A DNA stretch of 64,000 nt from Lachnospiraceae bacterium. GTDB taxonomy: Bacteria > Bacillota > Clostridia > Lachnospirales > Lachnospiraceae. The notes beneath the pieces are model-generated. The model saw only the letters and a program-made list of their open reading frames with translations, ran no database searches and had not been told where the DNA came from. Where the stretch lies: contig JAEERY010000069.1 of assembly GCA_016286035.1 (NCBI GenBank), positions 1 to 64,000 of the forward strand. The letters are read 5' to 3'. Below are positions 33,755-45,820 of this stretch, in pieces; position 1 is the stretch's first letter; each line of letters begins with the position of its first letter. A program made the position numbers and the translations under genes.

Positions 33755-36352
33755 CTACAAATATTTCATTATGAACTCGTCATGGGTCATGGGTCTGCCG
33801 AAATAATAACCCTGGATGAGCCTTACCTTCATGTTCTCAAGTACTTTGTACTGTTTTTCGCTCTCTATTCCCTCAACGCATATATCAACGTCTATCGCGC
33901 TTGCAAGCTCTGCTACCATCCTGATAAAGGACTGAGAATAATCATCCTGTGCAAGCTCCTTTACGAATGACTGATCGACCTTTATGACATCAAGCGGTAT
34001 CTCTCTTATGTGATTTAAAGAAGAATAACCTGTTCCGAAATCATCAAGCGCTATCCTTATGCCGAGCTGTCTTATGCCGTTCATGATATTCTTCATCCTG
34101 CCCATGTCATTGATGGCAAGGGATTCCGTAACTTCAAGCGTAAGGTTGTGAGGATTTATCCCTGTCTCCTTAACGACAGCTTCAATGCTCTCTACTATGT
34201 CGTTTTGCATAAGCTGCACGACCGAAAGATTGACGTTTACCTTGTATTCGGGATGACCGTTGTCATTCCAGAACTTAAGCGTCCTGCAGGCTTCCTTAAG
34301 GACATGCTCTCCGATAGGATTGATAAGTCCAAGATACTCGGCAAGAGGAATGAATTCACCCGGAGAGATAAAGCCCATGACTCTTGAATCCCATCTGACG
34401 AGCGCTTCCGCACCCACGCAGGGATTTCCCTCTTTCTGTATATCGATGATGGGCTGATAGTAAACAAGAAACTCATCGAGAGAATCCGCAGTGGCATCCC
34501 TCATGTTCTTTTCCATATCAAGCCTCTTGTTGGCATCGGAAGTAGAACCCGTCACATACTTGGCTACACGGTTCTTGCCCGTCTTTTTGGCCTCATACAT
34601 GGCAACATCGGCCTTTTGTATGAGCTCTCCGACTTCCTCGCCCTCTTCGGGGAAGACAACGATACCCATGCTCATGGTGCAGTAGTACTCGCCGTCCTTT
34701 AGAATGAACGGAGAAAGGAATACATCCCTTATATCGGATATTATCCTGTCGAGCTCGTCAAAGACTCTCGGATGGATGATCATGACAAACTCATCACCGC
34801 CCATACGGTAGCAGTTTTCTTCAAGGCCCTTGACGCTGCTTATTCCGTGGCTTATATCCTTTAAGAGGACATCGCCATACTGATGGCCCAGTCCGTCATT
34901 GATGTGCTTGAAATCATCCAGATCCATGTACAGAAGGGCACCTGATCTGTTGCTCTTTTTGGATTCGTCTATGATGCGCGCAAGATCCCTTTCACAGCAC
35001 ATGCGGTTAAAGAGTCCCGTAAGGAAATCCGTATAGGCCTGCTGCTCTATCCTCTTCTGGTAATTCTTCTTGTCGGTAACGTCGTAAATTGCAAAAAGAC
35101 AGACTTTCTTTCCGTTTACCCATGAGATTATGTTGTGGTGTATCTCATAGTAAAGTCCTGTCGTGTAATCGTAAAACTCTATCTCCTTGTTGGTCTCGTG
35201 CCTGTCCCATAAGATGTTTTCCAGCTCGGGATTTATCTTGTCCTTTGAAAAGAGCTTCTTCATTATCCTGTTTTCAAAGTGAACGACACCGTTATTGTTG
35301 TCCAAAACTATGATCGCACATCCCACATGCTCTAAGATCTCCTCCAAGGATGCATAAGAGCTTGCAAGGGAATTCTTCTGTATCTTTCTTTCTATGCTGC
35401 TTTGAATGACTCTTGAAGCATCGGCCAAGAACTGAAGCTCATCTATGTTCCAACTTCTGGCTTCTCTTGTCTCGACATACAAAGAATACATGTCATCCGC
35501 ATAGATGGGCATGGCAACAACAGCCTTTGCGCCAAGGATATCCCATTCCTCTATGCCAAACGATCCGGCAAGGGCTTCTCCCGAGAGGATAACGGGTTTC
35601 TTTCCTTCTATGAAAGGCAGTCTCTTCTGTATATGATTGCGTTCAAATATATCGTTTGATCCGTGCTCGCTCCACTGGCTCAAAACATCCATGGAATCCC
35701 TGTCGAGAACCCTTACCACCATTGCATGGCTGGTACCCAGATATCCCGATGTCACGGCCAAGAATCTGTTTGTTATGGTCTCAAAATTCTTGTCATCGTT
35801 TAGAAGCTTTAATATATCGGTAAGAGCATTTGAGCGGGACAGTGAGAGCGCAAGGTCTCTTGCGTATTCCTGGGACTGTCTGTTCTCCTCCTCAAAATGG
35901 TATGCATTCATATGCATGCTCATCAGCTCGTCGGCTATCTCACGAAGGACATCGACAGCCGTTATAAATCCCGAAAATGTCGTACATCTTGAAAGTCCGC
36001 TTGATACGGTATCGGGGTTTTCTATAACGGATGCGCATACGATGAAGACATATCTGCATCTTCCGCCGTTTCTTATAACGGTAGCGGCAACTTTAATATC
36101 GGGTGCGAAAGTATCCTCTATGACCTGGTCCTCGAGCTTTTCTATCGCGACCCTGTTATAGAGTTCCCTTACGATATCTTCCGTCACATACTTATTAAGG
36201 ATATTCTTGTCCTCATCGGAGCACTCGTAATCAAAGAGTGTTTCTCTCGCATCGGAAAGACATCTTATATACACGCCGGTACTCTTTGAGTACTTGCTCG
36301 CATATCTGTGTATCTTTTCTATATTCTGTCTTGTGTATTCGGTAGTGTACAT
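33755..36352 (-). CDS. GAF-GGDEF-EAL cyclic-di-GMP protein
   Basis: An 865-residue soluble protein. A GAF-like sensor spans about residues 170-325, a PAS-like segment about 335-425, GGDEF about 435-600 and EAL about 615-865. The GGDEF signature is intact (YRMGGDEF) after [16 protein letters not shown], but no RxxD inhibitory site lies before it. The EAL half keeps [28 protein letters not shown] and EGIESE, the expected catalytic residues. Both synthesis and breakdown of c-di-GMP are therefore possible, tuned by the GAF/PAS inputs. GAGGG precedes the ATG. It is divergent from the GT-C-like gene. Confidence 0.93.
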   Translation of the reverse strand: MYTTEYTRQNIEKIHRYASKYSKSTGVYIRCLSDARETLFDYECSDEDKNILNKYVTEDIVRELYNRVAIEKLEDQVIEDTFAPDIKVAATVIRNGGRCRYVFIVCASVIENPDTVSSGLSRCTTFSGFITAVDVLREIADELMSMHMNAYHFEEENRQSQEYARDLALSLSRSNALTDILKLLNDDKNFETITNRFLAVTSGYLGTSHAMVVRVLDRDSMDVLSQWSEHGSNDIFERNHIQKRLPFIEGKKPVILSGEALAGSFGIEEWDILGAKAVVAMPIYADDMYSLYVETREARSWNIDELQFLADASRVIQSSIERKIQKNSLASSYASLEEILEHVGCAIIVLDNNNGVVHFENRIMKKLFSKDKINPELENILWDRHETNKEIEFYDYTTGLYYEIHHNIISWVNGKKVCLFAIYDVTDKKNYQKRIEQQAYTDFLTGLFNRMCCERDLARIIDESKKSNRSGALLYMDLDDFKHINDGLGHQYGDVLLKDISHGISSVKGLEENCYRMGGDEFVMIIHPRVFDELDRIISDIRDVFLSPFILKDGEYYCTMSMGIVVFPEEGEEVGELIQKADVAMYEAKKTGKNRVAKYVTGSTSDANKRLDMEKNMRDATADSLDEFLVYYQPIIDIQKEGNPCVGAEALVRWDSRVMGFISPGEFIPLAEYLGLINPIGEHVLKEACRTLKFWNDNGHPEYKVNVNLSVVQLMQNDIVESIEAVVKETGINPHNLTLEVTESLAINDMGRMKNIMNGIRQLGIRIALDDFGTGYSSLNHIREIPLDVIKVDQSFVKELAQDDYSQSFIRMVAELASAIDVDICVEGIESEKQYKVLENMKVRLIQGYYFGRPMTHDEFIMKYL

Positions 36353-36393
36353 GAGAACCCTCGTCCTAAATCTCGCCGATTTCCCCCAAAATA

Positions 36394-36402
36394 TGTTATA
36401 CT
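36394..36402 (+). promoter_or_regulatory. Extended -10 promoter of the GT-C-like gene
   Basis: TGTTATACT with -10 TATACT at 36397-36402 and no clear -35, about 40 bases upstream of the ATG at 36444. Confidence 0.4.
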
Positions 36403-36443
36403 CTAATATATCATTTTTTTATGTATTTATAAAGGGAGCCCGG

Positions 36444-39331
<2,888 letters not shown>

Positions 39332-39360
39332 CAACAAATTTAACAATTGTTATTTTTTAT

Positions 39361-39855
39361 TTATTTGAATATCTTTCGGGGTGAAACATAGCTTATCGCG
39401 TTAAGCAGTCTCTCATCGGGCTCCATTAAGATCTTAAGTCCGCCGTCATAGAAAAGGGCATAAACGCTGTCCTTGTTCTCCTTGTTGTGAGAAGAAAAAT
39501 CCTTGACGATAAACTGCCTTGAAGCAAACTCCTTCATCTTGTCGCTCTCGACTCTTACAAAAGCTTCCATCTTTGAAAGCTCCAAAGTCATGATGTGCTT
39601 TCTTCTTGCCTGGCTGTATATCGCATCTATATCTATCTCTTTCTCGCAGTAGGTGTATTCATACTCTACCTGGGCATAGTTTCCCGCAAAATATCCGGCA
39701 ACACCCAAAGCTACTGCTGCTATAAGAAATACTATGCCTCCCTGCATCGCAAGGATGACAGCAAGCGCACACAGAACAAAAAGCACTATCCTTAAGATCA
39801 TAAGACTGATCTTTGTTTTGCATCTTACCAATACTTCTACAATCTCGTCTCTCAT
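39361..39855 (-). CDS. Small integral membrane protein, unknown (possibly DUF6106)
   Basis: A 164-residue protein with two membrane helices at about residues 15-35 and 38-58, then a soluble domain containing EYEYTYCEKEIDIDAIYSQA and PDERLLNAISYVSPR near the end. It may match the Lachnospiraceae family DUF6106, but I am not certain. It follows dapF by 16 bases. The ATG at 39853-39855 is preferred over an in-frame GTG nine bases earlier, with AGAGAGAG upstream. It is last in the long operon that starts at the lipoprotein gene. Confidence 0.6.
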   Translation of the reverse strand: MRDEIVEVLVRCKTKISLMILRIVLFVLCALAVILAMQGGIVFLIAAVALGVAGYFAGNYAQVEYEYTYCEKEIDIDAIYSQARRKHIMTLELSKMEAFVRVESDKMKEFASRQFIVKDFSSHNKENKDSVYALFYDGGLKILMEPDERLLNAISYVSPRKIFK

Positions 39856-39871
39856 ATCAAACACTCTCTCT

Positions 39872-40723
39872 TTAGTTCAAATCTGCTTTATACTCTCCTT
39901 CAAACGATACCTTTGCAGGTCCCGTCATGTATATTATATCATTTTGTCTGTCCCATTCTATCTGAATATGACCGCCAAGGACATTTACATCGACAGACTC
40001 ATCCGTAAGCCCGTTAAGTACACATGCGACAGCAGTCGCACAGCATCCCGTTCCGCAGGCAAGAGTCTCTCCTGTTCCTCTTTCCCATACTCTCATGAAA
40101 ACATGGGATCTGTCTATGACCTTTACAAACTCGGTGTTGGTCCTCTTGGGGAATCTTTCATGATTCTCAAAATAGGGTCCCAGTTTTTCTATATCAAGAT
40201 CCTTCACATCATCCATGAAGACAACAGCATGGGGATTTCCCATTGATACGCATGTCATGCGGTATTCTTTTCCTTTAACGTCTATCTTTTCGTCTATTAC
40301 TTTTTCATTGTCGCTCACGACAGGAACAAGCTTAGACTCAAGTATGGGAGAACCCATATTTACACGGACCTTTTCGATCTTTCCGTCATTACCAGGAAAA
40401 AGCGTAAGATACTTTACGGCACCGGCACTCTCGACCGTAATCTCGGTTTTATCCGAAAGCTTATGATCATATATGTACTTTCCGACACATCTTATGCCGT
40501 TTCCGCACATCTCGGATCTTGATCCGTCGGCATTGTACATCTCCATCTCAAACTCGGCAGTCTTTCCGGGATTTATGAATATAAGTCCGTCGCTTCCTAT
40601 ACCGAAGTTTCTGTTTGATACTTTTATGGCAAGTTCACTCTTTTTTTCATCGGGTATGTGCTCTTCAAAACCGTTTACATATACATAATCGTTGCCGCAC
40701 CCGTGCATCTTGGTAAATTTCAT
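39872..40723 (-). CDS. dapF: Diaminopimelate epimerase
   Basis: A 283-residue enzyme interconverting LL- and meso-diaminopimelate, for lysine and peptidoglycan. Both catalytic cysteines are present: C73 in EMCGNGIRC and C223 in LACGTGCCATA. MHGCGNDYVYVNGF at the start and YNADGSRSEMCGNG are standard. AAAGG precedes the ATG. It sits in a tight same-strand operon after an unknown membrane protein and before a small membrane protein. Confidence 0.96.
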   Translation of the reverse strand: MKFTKMHGCGNDYVYVNGFEEHIPDEKKSELAIKVSNRNFGIGSDGLIFINPGKTAEFEMEMYNADGSRSEMCGNGIRCVGKYIYDHKLSDKTEITVESAGAVKYLTLFPGNDGKIEKVRVNMGSPILESKLVPVVSDNEKVIDEKIDVKGKEYRMTCVSMGNPHAVVFMDDVKDLDIEKLGPYFENHERFPKRTNTEFVKVIDRSHVFMRVWERGTGETLACGTGCCATAVACVLNGLTDESVDVNVLGGHIQIEWDRQNDIIYMTGPAKVSFEGEYKADLN

Positions 40724-40743
40724 ATCCTAAACCTTTCCTATTA

Positions 40744-41481
40744 TCATGGTGTATCAAGGTATTCCAAAAAGCCTATGGCCTTATCTATATGAGAAGAGTT
40801 TGCGATTATGATGGCATAGACCTTCTTTTCGGGAAACATGTTGTATTCCTTTATCTTTTCAAAATCGGTGATCTCTATGCTCACTGCCTCGTTCCTGCCG
40901 GCATAGTCACGCTCATACTCCTCTTCATAGCCTTCGACACCGACCTCCTCCATCGGGAAATCGTACCATACAAGTTTATCTTCGTATTTATCGAGCATAT
41001 CCTTTGGAAGTATGGCAGTAAGATCAGCCGCACAGTCCTGGGCTCTCGCAAACCTCATGAAGTCCTCATCGCATAGCATCACATCAAGCTCTCCGACAGA
41101 AACATTGACAAAGACCTTCTGGATGTTCATCTGGGTATACTGATCGGTCCCGTATATGTCTATCTGATAATTGGGATCTATCACATACTCCTGCTTCTTC
41201 TTATCATAATCGATATTTTCAAAATATCCTTCCATGAGTCCGTTGTAATCGACTTCGTCTATCATGCCGTTGATGACAAGGACCTCAAATATATTTTCTT
41301 TTCTTGTTGCGAACGAATGGATGATGCTTACAAGAAGAGCGATCACTACAACACCCACTATAAAGTGTACCTTGTAATAATCGACAAAGTACATTGCTCT
41401 TTCTTTACCGGTCTTGCTCTGCCAGACCTTCTTTGCTTCATTCTTTATCTCGTCATTTACCGACTCAAATTCCTGCGGCAT
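40744..41481 (-). CDS. Single-pass membrane protein of unknown function
   Basis: A 245-residue protein. A charged cytoplasmic N-terminus (about 1-37) is followed by one membrane helix at 38-57 (FIVGVVVIALLVSIIHSF) and an extracytoplasmic acidic domain of about 185 residues rich in Asp, Glu and Tyr, with DIYGTDQYTQ, DLTAILPKDML and EEVGVEGYEEEYERDY. The domain shape recalls solute-binding-like folds, but I cannot assign it. It lies between hslO and dapF with short gaps. GAGGAA precedes the ATG. Confidence 0.65.
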   Translation of the reverse strand: MPQEFESVNDEIKNEAKKVWQSKTGKERAMYFVDYYKVHFIVGVVVIALLVSIIHSFATRKENIFEVLVINGMIDEVDYNGLMEGYFENIDYDKKKQEYVIDPNYQIDIYGTDQYTQMNIQKVFVNVSVGELDVMLCDEDFMRFARAQDCAADLTAILPKDMLDKYEDKLVWYDFPMEEVGVEGYEEEYERDYAGRNEAVSIEITDFEKIKEYNMFPEKKVYAIIIANSSHIDKAIGFLEYLDTP

Positions 41482-41498
41482 TTTTTATATTCCTCATT

Positions 41499-42377
41499 TC
41501 ACTGGCATTTTTTAAGCATGTTTTTTATATCGTCGACACTAAACTCATAATCCGTGTTGCAGAAGTGGCAGTTGACCTTTACGGGTTCGTTGTCCTTTAT
41601 CATTGATTCGAGCTCCTTTTTGCCGACACTGATGAGTGCCTTTTCAACCCTTTCTCTGCTGCAGTTGCAATAAAACCTTACCGGCATCTCATCATTGTAT
41701 TCTATATCAAAGCCCTCAAGTATCCTTTCAAGCATGCCTTCTGCAGAAAGTCCCTCATCGAGCATTGTCGTTACGGGCTTTAGATTCTTTATATTGGTCT
41801 CAAGTCTTTCAAGCACCTCATCGGATGCAAAAGGCATCAGCTGGATTATGAAGCCTCCCGCATGTTTTACCGAAAGATCTTCCCTGTTCATCAATACACC
41901 CAGGCCCACACTTGAGGGGATCTGTTCCGATGTAACAAAATAATAGGTAAGATCTTCTGCGATCTCACCGGTCTGAAGCTCAACCTGTCCGCTGTAAGGC
42001 TCCTTAAGTCCCATGTCTTTTATGACCTGAAGATAGCCGTTTCCCACAGCACCGCCCACATCAAGTTTTCCCAGTGCGTTCGGAGGCAGCATAACGGACG
42101 GATTGTCCGCATATCCTTTGACATTTCCTTTCGGATCTGCTGTCACGGTAACCTTTCCTATGGGGCCGTCGCCTAAAAGCTGGAGCGTTAATATATCATC
42201 GTCTCCCTTTAACATGGCACCCATCATAACACCGCCCGTCATAAGTCTTCCCAGGGCCGCGCATGCAACGGGGCTTAAGTCATGTCTTTTTCTTGCTTCT
42301 TCGACCATATCCGTCGAAACGCATGCAAATGCTCTTATCTGTGCATCTGCCGCTGTTGCTCTTATCAGTCTGTCCAT
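41499..42377 (-). CDS. hslO: Redox-regulated chaperone Hsp33
   Basis: A 292-residue chaperone activated by oxidation. The N-terminal domain opens with DRLIRATAADAQIRAFACVS, as in Hsp33. The zinc-binding C-terminus has both cysteine pairs: C-N-C in RFYCNCSRE and C-x-x-C in NCHFCNTDY. Oxidation of these releases zinc and unfolds the linker. It is within the dapF operon, 17 bases upstream of the next gene. Confidence 0.95.
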   Translation of the reverse strand: MDRLIRATAADAQIRAFACVSTDMVEEARKRHDLSPVACAALGRLMTGGVMMGAMLKGDDDILTLQLLGDGPIGKVTVTADPKGNVKGYADNPSVMLPPNALGKLDVGGAVGNGYLQVIKDMGLKEPYSGQVELQTGEIAEDLTYYFVTSEQIPSSVGLGVLMNREDLSVKHAGGFIIQLMPFASDEVLERLETNIKNLKPVTTMLDEGLSAEGMLERILEGFDIEYNDEMPVRFYCNCSRERVEKALISVGKKELESMIKDNEPVKVNCHFCNTDYEFSVDDIKNMLKKCQ

Positions 42378-42388
42378 AAGTATTCTTT

Positions 42389-43156
42389 CTATTCTTCCTT
42401 ATATGTCATCTTTTCTCTTATACAGCGCGAAACGACCTGTATCCTTTCGCTCGTTTCAGAAGGTTCACTGCCGGTATCGGCATCCCTTGCTTCCAAAAAC
42501 TCAAGATGTGCGCTCTTTAAAAAGCTCTTCATGTCATCAAGCGTATACCCTCTCTGAAAATGGGTCTCGCTGCTTCTTCTGAAGAGTTCTCCCTCTCTTG
42601 AAAAGATCGTGAGGTCGTACTCGTTTATCCTGTCTTCGCTTGAATATATATTCTCCCAGATAAAACTGTGATCTTCTCTGTTCTCGGCTATCGTTGTATC
42701 TCCGATGACTTCCTCATATTTATATACCGTATTGAAATCAAAGACAAAGATGCCGTCTTTATCAAGATAATTCTCGACCAGCAAAAATGTATTAACTATA
42801 TCTTCATCGCTTAAAAGATAATTGATACTGTCGCAGACGCTAACGACTGCTCTCACCGTCCCGTAGAGTTCAAATTCCCTCATGTCCTGCAAAAGATAAA
42901 GGATGGAGTCATCCTCTCCCTGTGCTTCTCTTGCTTTTCCAAGCATCTCAACGGATGAATCGACTCCGATCATGTCATAGCCTTCTTTTGAGAGCATCCT
43001 TGTAAACTTTCCGGTGCCGCAGCCAAGGTCTAAGACAAGTTCTTTTGGAACGCTGTATCTTTTAAAAACATCCAATATATACTCAAGCCATTCATCGTAC
43101 GGCACATCTTCCATAAATATGTCGTAACAAGAGGCAAGCTCACTGTAACTATCCAT
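42389..43156 (-). CDS. Class I SAM-dependent methyltransferase
   Basis: A 255-residue methyltransferase of the Methyltransf_25 type. Motif I is LVLDLGCGTGKFTRML at about 40-55, then MIGVDSSVEMLGKAR, and YLLQDMREFELYG is motif II/III. The C-terminal half has RRSSETHFQRGYTLDDMKSF, often seen in small-molecule methyltransferases of Clostridia. The substrate is not deducible. The start overlaps the hisC stop by eight bases, so translation is coupled. Confidence 0.87.
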   Translation of the reverse strand: MDSYSELASCYDIFMEDVPYDEWLEYILDVFKRYSVPKELVLDLGCGTGKFTRMLSKEGYDMIGVDSSVEMLGKAREAQGEDDSILYLLQDMREFELYGTVRAVVSVCDSINYLLSDEDIVNTFLLVENYLDKDGIFVFDFNTVYKYEEVIGDTTIAENREDHSFIWENIYSSEDRINEYDLTIFSREGELFRRSSETHFQRGYTLDDMKSFLKSAHLEFLEARDADTGSEPSETSERIQVVSRCIREKMTYKEE

Positions 43157-44204
43157 TAAGATATCCCTTCAAAAACAAAAGCATCTTATCCATCTGCTCA
43201 TCGGTTCCCATTGATATTCTTAAGTAATTGTCTATACGGGGCTTTTTAAAGTACCTTACATAGATATTCTCTTTCTTTAAGGCCTCAAATATCTCTGCCG
43301 CGGGCTTTGATCCGTGCTTTGCAAAGATAAAGTTGGTCTTTGAATCGGCAAATGTGAATCCGAGCTCTTTTAATTCTTTCTTTACACGCTCTCTGGTAGC
43401 CACCGTTTTAGCCGTTATCTCCTTAAAATACGCATCGTCCTTTAAAGCGGCTGCCCCTACTGCTATCGTAAGGGGATTTAATGTATATGAATTGAAGGAG
43501 AACTTAACGTCCTTAAGATAATCTATGATCTTCTTTTGTCCGAAAGCCACTCCTATCCTTATTCCTGCCAGTGCTCTTGACTTTGAGAAAGTCTGAACAA
43601 CAACGAGGTTATCGTATTTATCCGTCAGCTTAACGGCACTCTCGGCACCGAAGTCAATGTAAGCCTCATCCACTATAACGACTCTGTCCTTATTGAATGC
43701 TATGATCTCTTCTATATCATCAAGAGGCATCTGTGCACCTGTGGGTGCATTGGGATTAGCGATCACGACACCGCCGTTATCGCAAAGATAATCACTCTTT
43801 ACTATATTGAAGTCATCATCAAGTGCCATCGTCTTATAGGGTATCCTGTAAAGATCCGCCCAGACATCATAAAAGCTGTATGTTATGTCGGGGAAGATTA
43901 CAGGCTTATCCGAATTGAAATATGTAAGGAAGCTTAAGGCCAGAACGTCATCCGAACCTATTCCCACAAATATCCTGTCCTCATCAAGGCCGTATGTTCT
44001 TGACAGCTCCGATACCAGAAGAGAGGCGTTTGTATCGGGATACTTCCTTAATATATCCGTATCCGTATTTTTAATTGCTTCCCTTACAAGGGGAGAGGGC
44101 GGATAGGGACTCTCATTCGTATTTAGTTTTATGATATCGTTGTTCTTTGGCTGCTCGCCGGGAACATACGGTACTACTTTTCTTATATTGTCTTCCCACT
44201 TCAT
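43149..44204 (-). CDS. hisC: Histidinol-phosphate aminotransferase
   Basis: A 351-residue fold-type I PLP aminotransferase. The PLP lysine is in TFSKSRALAGIRIG, with DEAYIDFG and NPNAPTGAQ also diagnostic. KLNTNESPYPPSP at the start fits HisC. It converts imidazole acetol phosphate to histidinol phosphate, and relatives may act on aromatic acids. The ATG at 44202-44204 has GGAGATACC upstream. The rest of the his pathway is not nearby. Confidence 0.87.
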   Translation of the reverse strand: MKWEDNIRKVVPYVPGEQPKNNDIIKLNTNESPYPPSPLVREAIKNTDTDILRKYPDTNASLLVSELSRTYGLDEDRIFVGIGSDDVLALSFLTYFNSDKPVIFPDITYSFYDVWADLYRIPYKTMALDDDFNIVKSDYLCDNGGVVIANPNAPTGAQMPLDDIEEIIAFNKDRVVIVDEAYIDFGAESAVKLTDKYDNLVVVQTFSKSRALAGIRIGVAFGQKKIIDYLKDVKFSFNSYTLNPLTIAVGAAALKDDAYFKEITAKTVATRERVKKELKELGFTFADSKTNFIFAKHGSKPAAEIFEALKKENIYVRYFKKPRIDNYLRISMGTDEQMDKMLLFLKGYLNG

Positions 44205-44279
44205 ATAGGTATCTCCTGATTGTTTTTCTGCTGCACGATAGATTATAACTTTTATCCAGTTTGTTGACAACAAGTGCTG

Positions 44280-45224
44280 CTATCTGTAATCCACAACGGA
44301 ACCGTAAAACGATTCCAGAATGTATTCCTCGACCTCTTTACTGTTAAGGGCCTTTGAAAGCTCCTTTACCTTTGTATTGCTCTCCTTGCCCTTGTCAGTC
44401 ACAAGGCAAATGGAGAACATGTCTATTATCCCGGAGTTTCTGTTCTCATCTCCAAGAGAAGTTTTAGGGTCTATGCCTGAAATGATCGCATGATTGTAAT
44501 CACTGACTATCAGGCTGTAAGCGTTCTCATCCGGCCAGCCTGTGTTCAGATCGGTCTCTTCAAGGACTATGCCGTAGGGATCATCAGTGACATCCTCCAT
44601 GGATGCCTGGTAGAACGCACCTTCCTTAAGAGTGATAAGTCCCTTCTGCTCAAGAAGGTATAACACTCTTGCCTTGTTGACATCCCCCTGCGGTATTGCA
44701 ATCTTAACTGGTCTTTTTAATTCGCTAAAGTCACTTACCGAACCCGGAAAGATCGCAAGAGGCTCGAAGTAGAGCTTTTCATAAGCCGTAAGCTCGGTGG
44801 AATTCTTCTTATTATAGCTGTCAAGAAATACCCCGTTCTCATACAGGCATGCATCTGCTTCACCCGAAAGCACCAGGCTGTTGGGTTCGTTATAATCCTC
44901 ACACGTTATGATATCTATCCTGTATCCGCTAAGAGAGAGTTTCTCATCCGCTTTTTTAAGGATATCCAAAGCCGGAGAACCCATGACGGCAACCTTTATA
45001 GGTGTCCTGTTGTCATCTGAAGCTGTCTGCTCGGTATTTTCAGGTTTGGTCTCCCCGGAAACGGTTGTCTGCTCTATCTGATCGATCTGTTCTATCTCGA
45101 CTCCCACAAACTCGCCGCTTGAAGTCTGATCGTTTGCAGAAACATCGGTTCCGTCATCAGATCCTTTGCATCCTGACAGCAATAATATAAATACAAGTGA
45201 TATAAATAGGTATTTCTTCTTCAT
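44280..45224 (-). CDS. NlpA/MetQ-like substrate-binding lipoprotein
   Basis: A 314-residue lipoprotein. Residues 1-18 are the signal and LLSGC19 is the lipobox. A Thr/Glu-rich linker (about 20-75) leads to a NlpA/MetQ-type domain: IKVAVMGSPALDILKKADEK, then SGEADACLYENGVFLDSYNKK (the usual D-A-x-x-x-Q/E-x-x region) and FPGSVSDFSELKRPVKIAIP. MetQ binds methionine for an ABC importer, but no permease or ATPase gene is adjacent, so it is an orphan. It is the first gene of the operon leading to dapF. Confidence 0.8.
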   Translation of the reverse strand: MKKKYLFISLVFILLLSGCKGSDDGTDVSANDQTSSGEFVGVEIEQIDQIEQTTVSGETKPENTEQTASDDNRTPIKVAVMGSPALDILKKADEKLSLSGYRIDIITCEDYNEPNSLVLSGEADACLYENGVFLDSYNKKNSTELTAYEKLYFEPLAIFPGSVSDFSELKRPVKIAIPQGDVNKARVLYLLEQKGLITLKEGAFYQASMEDVTDDPYGIVLEETDLNTGWPDENAYSLIVSDYNHAIISGIDPKTSLGDENRNSGIIDMFSICLVTDKGKESNTKVKELSKALNSKEVEEYILESFYGSVVDYR

Positions 45225-45383
45225 ATATAGAATGTTGCCTTTCTTTCATTAACAATGAAACATATTCTAACATACAAAAGCATCATTGCTCAAGTCGTAT
45301 GTATTAAATCATGATTTAATCTGTTTATTTTGATCGATATTTGTATTTTAAGACCCGTTTTTGAATATAATAGCTGTTGTTCT

Positions 45384-45548
45384 TTATTCGGCACCTTTCA
45401 CGCTGTTTTCTTTCGCAGCTTGCCAGAAAGCCTTGAGATCACGCGATTTTTGCAAGAAAGGGTCAAATTTTGCTTGCAGGAATTCTTGCAAACCCCATTT
45501 TTTGTTGTTTACATAACTCATAATCTTGCAAGATGATTTCAAATGCAT
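45384..45548 (-). CDS. Candidate small ORF (54 or 45 residues)
   Basis: An open frame encodes MSYVNNKKWGLQEFLQAKFD followed by PFLQKSRDLKAFWQAAKENS and six more residues, or nine residues longer from an upstream ATG. The composition is protein-like and amphipathic, with repeated Leu-Gln pairs coded TTG CAA. No clear ribosome site precedes either ATG. It may be a genuine small protein, a gene remnant, or chance. Confidence 0.3.
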   Translation of the reverse strand: MHLKSSCKIMSYVNNKKWGLQEFLQAKFDPFLQKSRDLKAFWQAAKENSVKGAE

Positions 45549-45744
45549 ATTTTTATGCCCGATTTTTGCTCTGTATCAACATGTTGAGACACCGGATTTG
45601 GATACACCAGATATTGGGTTCTTATCCGGCTCTTTTTGATATATATTTGTCAATCTTTCAATTCATGTTTTAGCAATCAGTCGTTTTCTCTTGCAATTAT
45701 GTCAGCGCATGATCACCCTACACAACATCTTGTATAAATGTTTT

Positions 45745-45778
45745 GATAAAAAAATGCAGGCTTCATATCAAAGCCTGC
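45745..45778 (-). terminator. Terminator after clpX
   Basis: Minus strand stem GCAGGCTT / AAGCCTGC (45756-45778) with a 7-base loop, followed by ATTTTTTTATC. Confidence 0.85.
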
Positions 45779-45820
45779 GTTTCTTTTATTGATGCCTAAA
45801 TTATGTTTTATCAAATCACA

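Larger units (their letters stand above)
45225..45820. other. Long intergenic region with TTGCAA-rich stretch
   Basis: About 600 bases between the lipoprotein and clpX genes, lower in GC than its surroundings. It holds the clpX terminator (45756-45778), five copies of a TTGCAAG/CTTGCA-type motif between 45450 and 45696, including the 12-bp palindrome ATCTTGCAAGAT at 45523-45534, and a possible small minus-strand ORF at 45384-45548. Confidence 0.5.

Noticed and set aside
45330-45536. A 68-residue plus-strand open frame in the long intergenic gap
   Set aside because: No ribosome site and a composition (many Phe, Cys, Leu) typical of a shadow; the opposite strand has a more protein-like small ORF.
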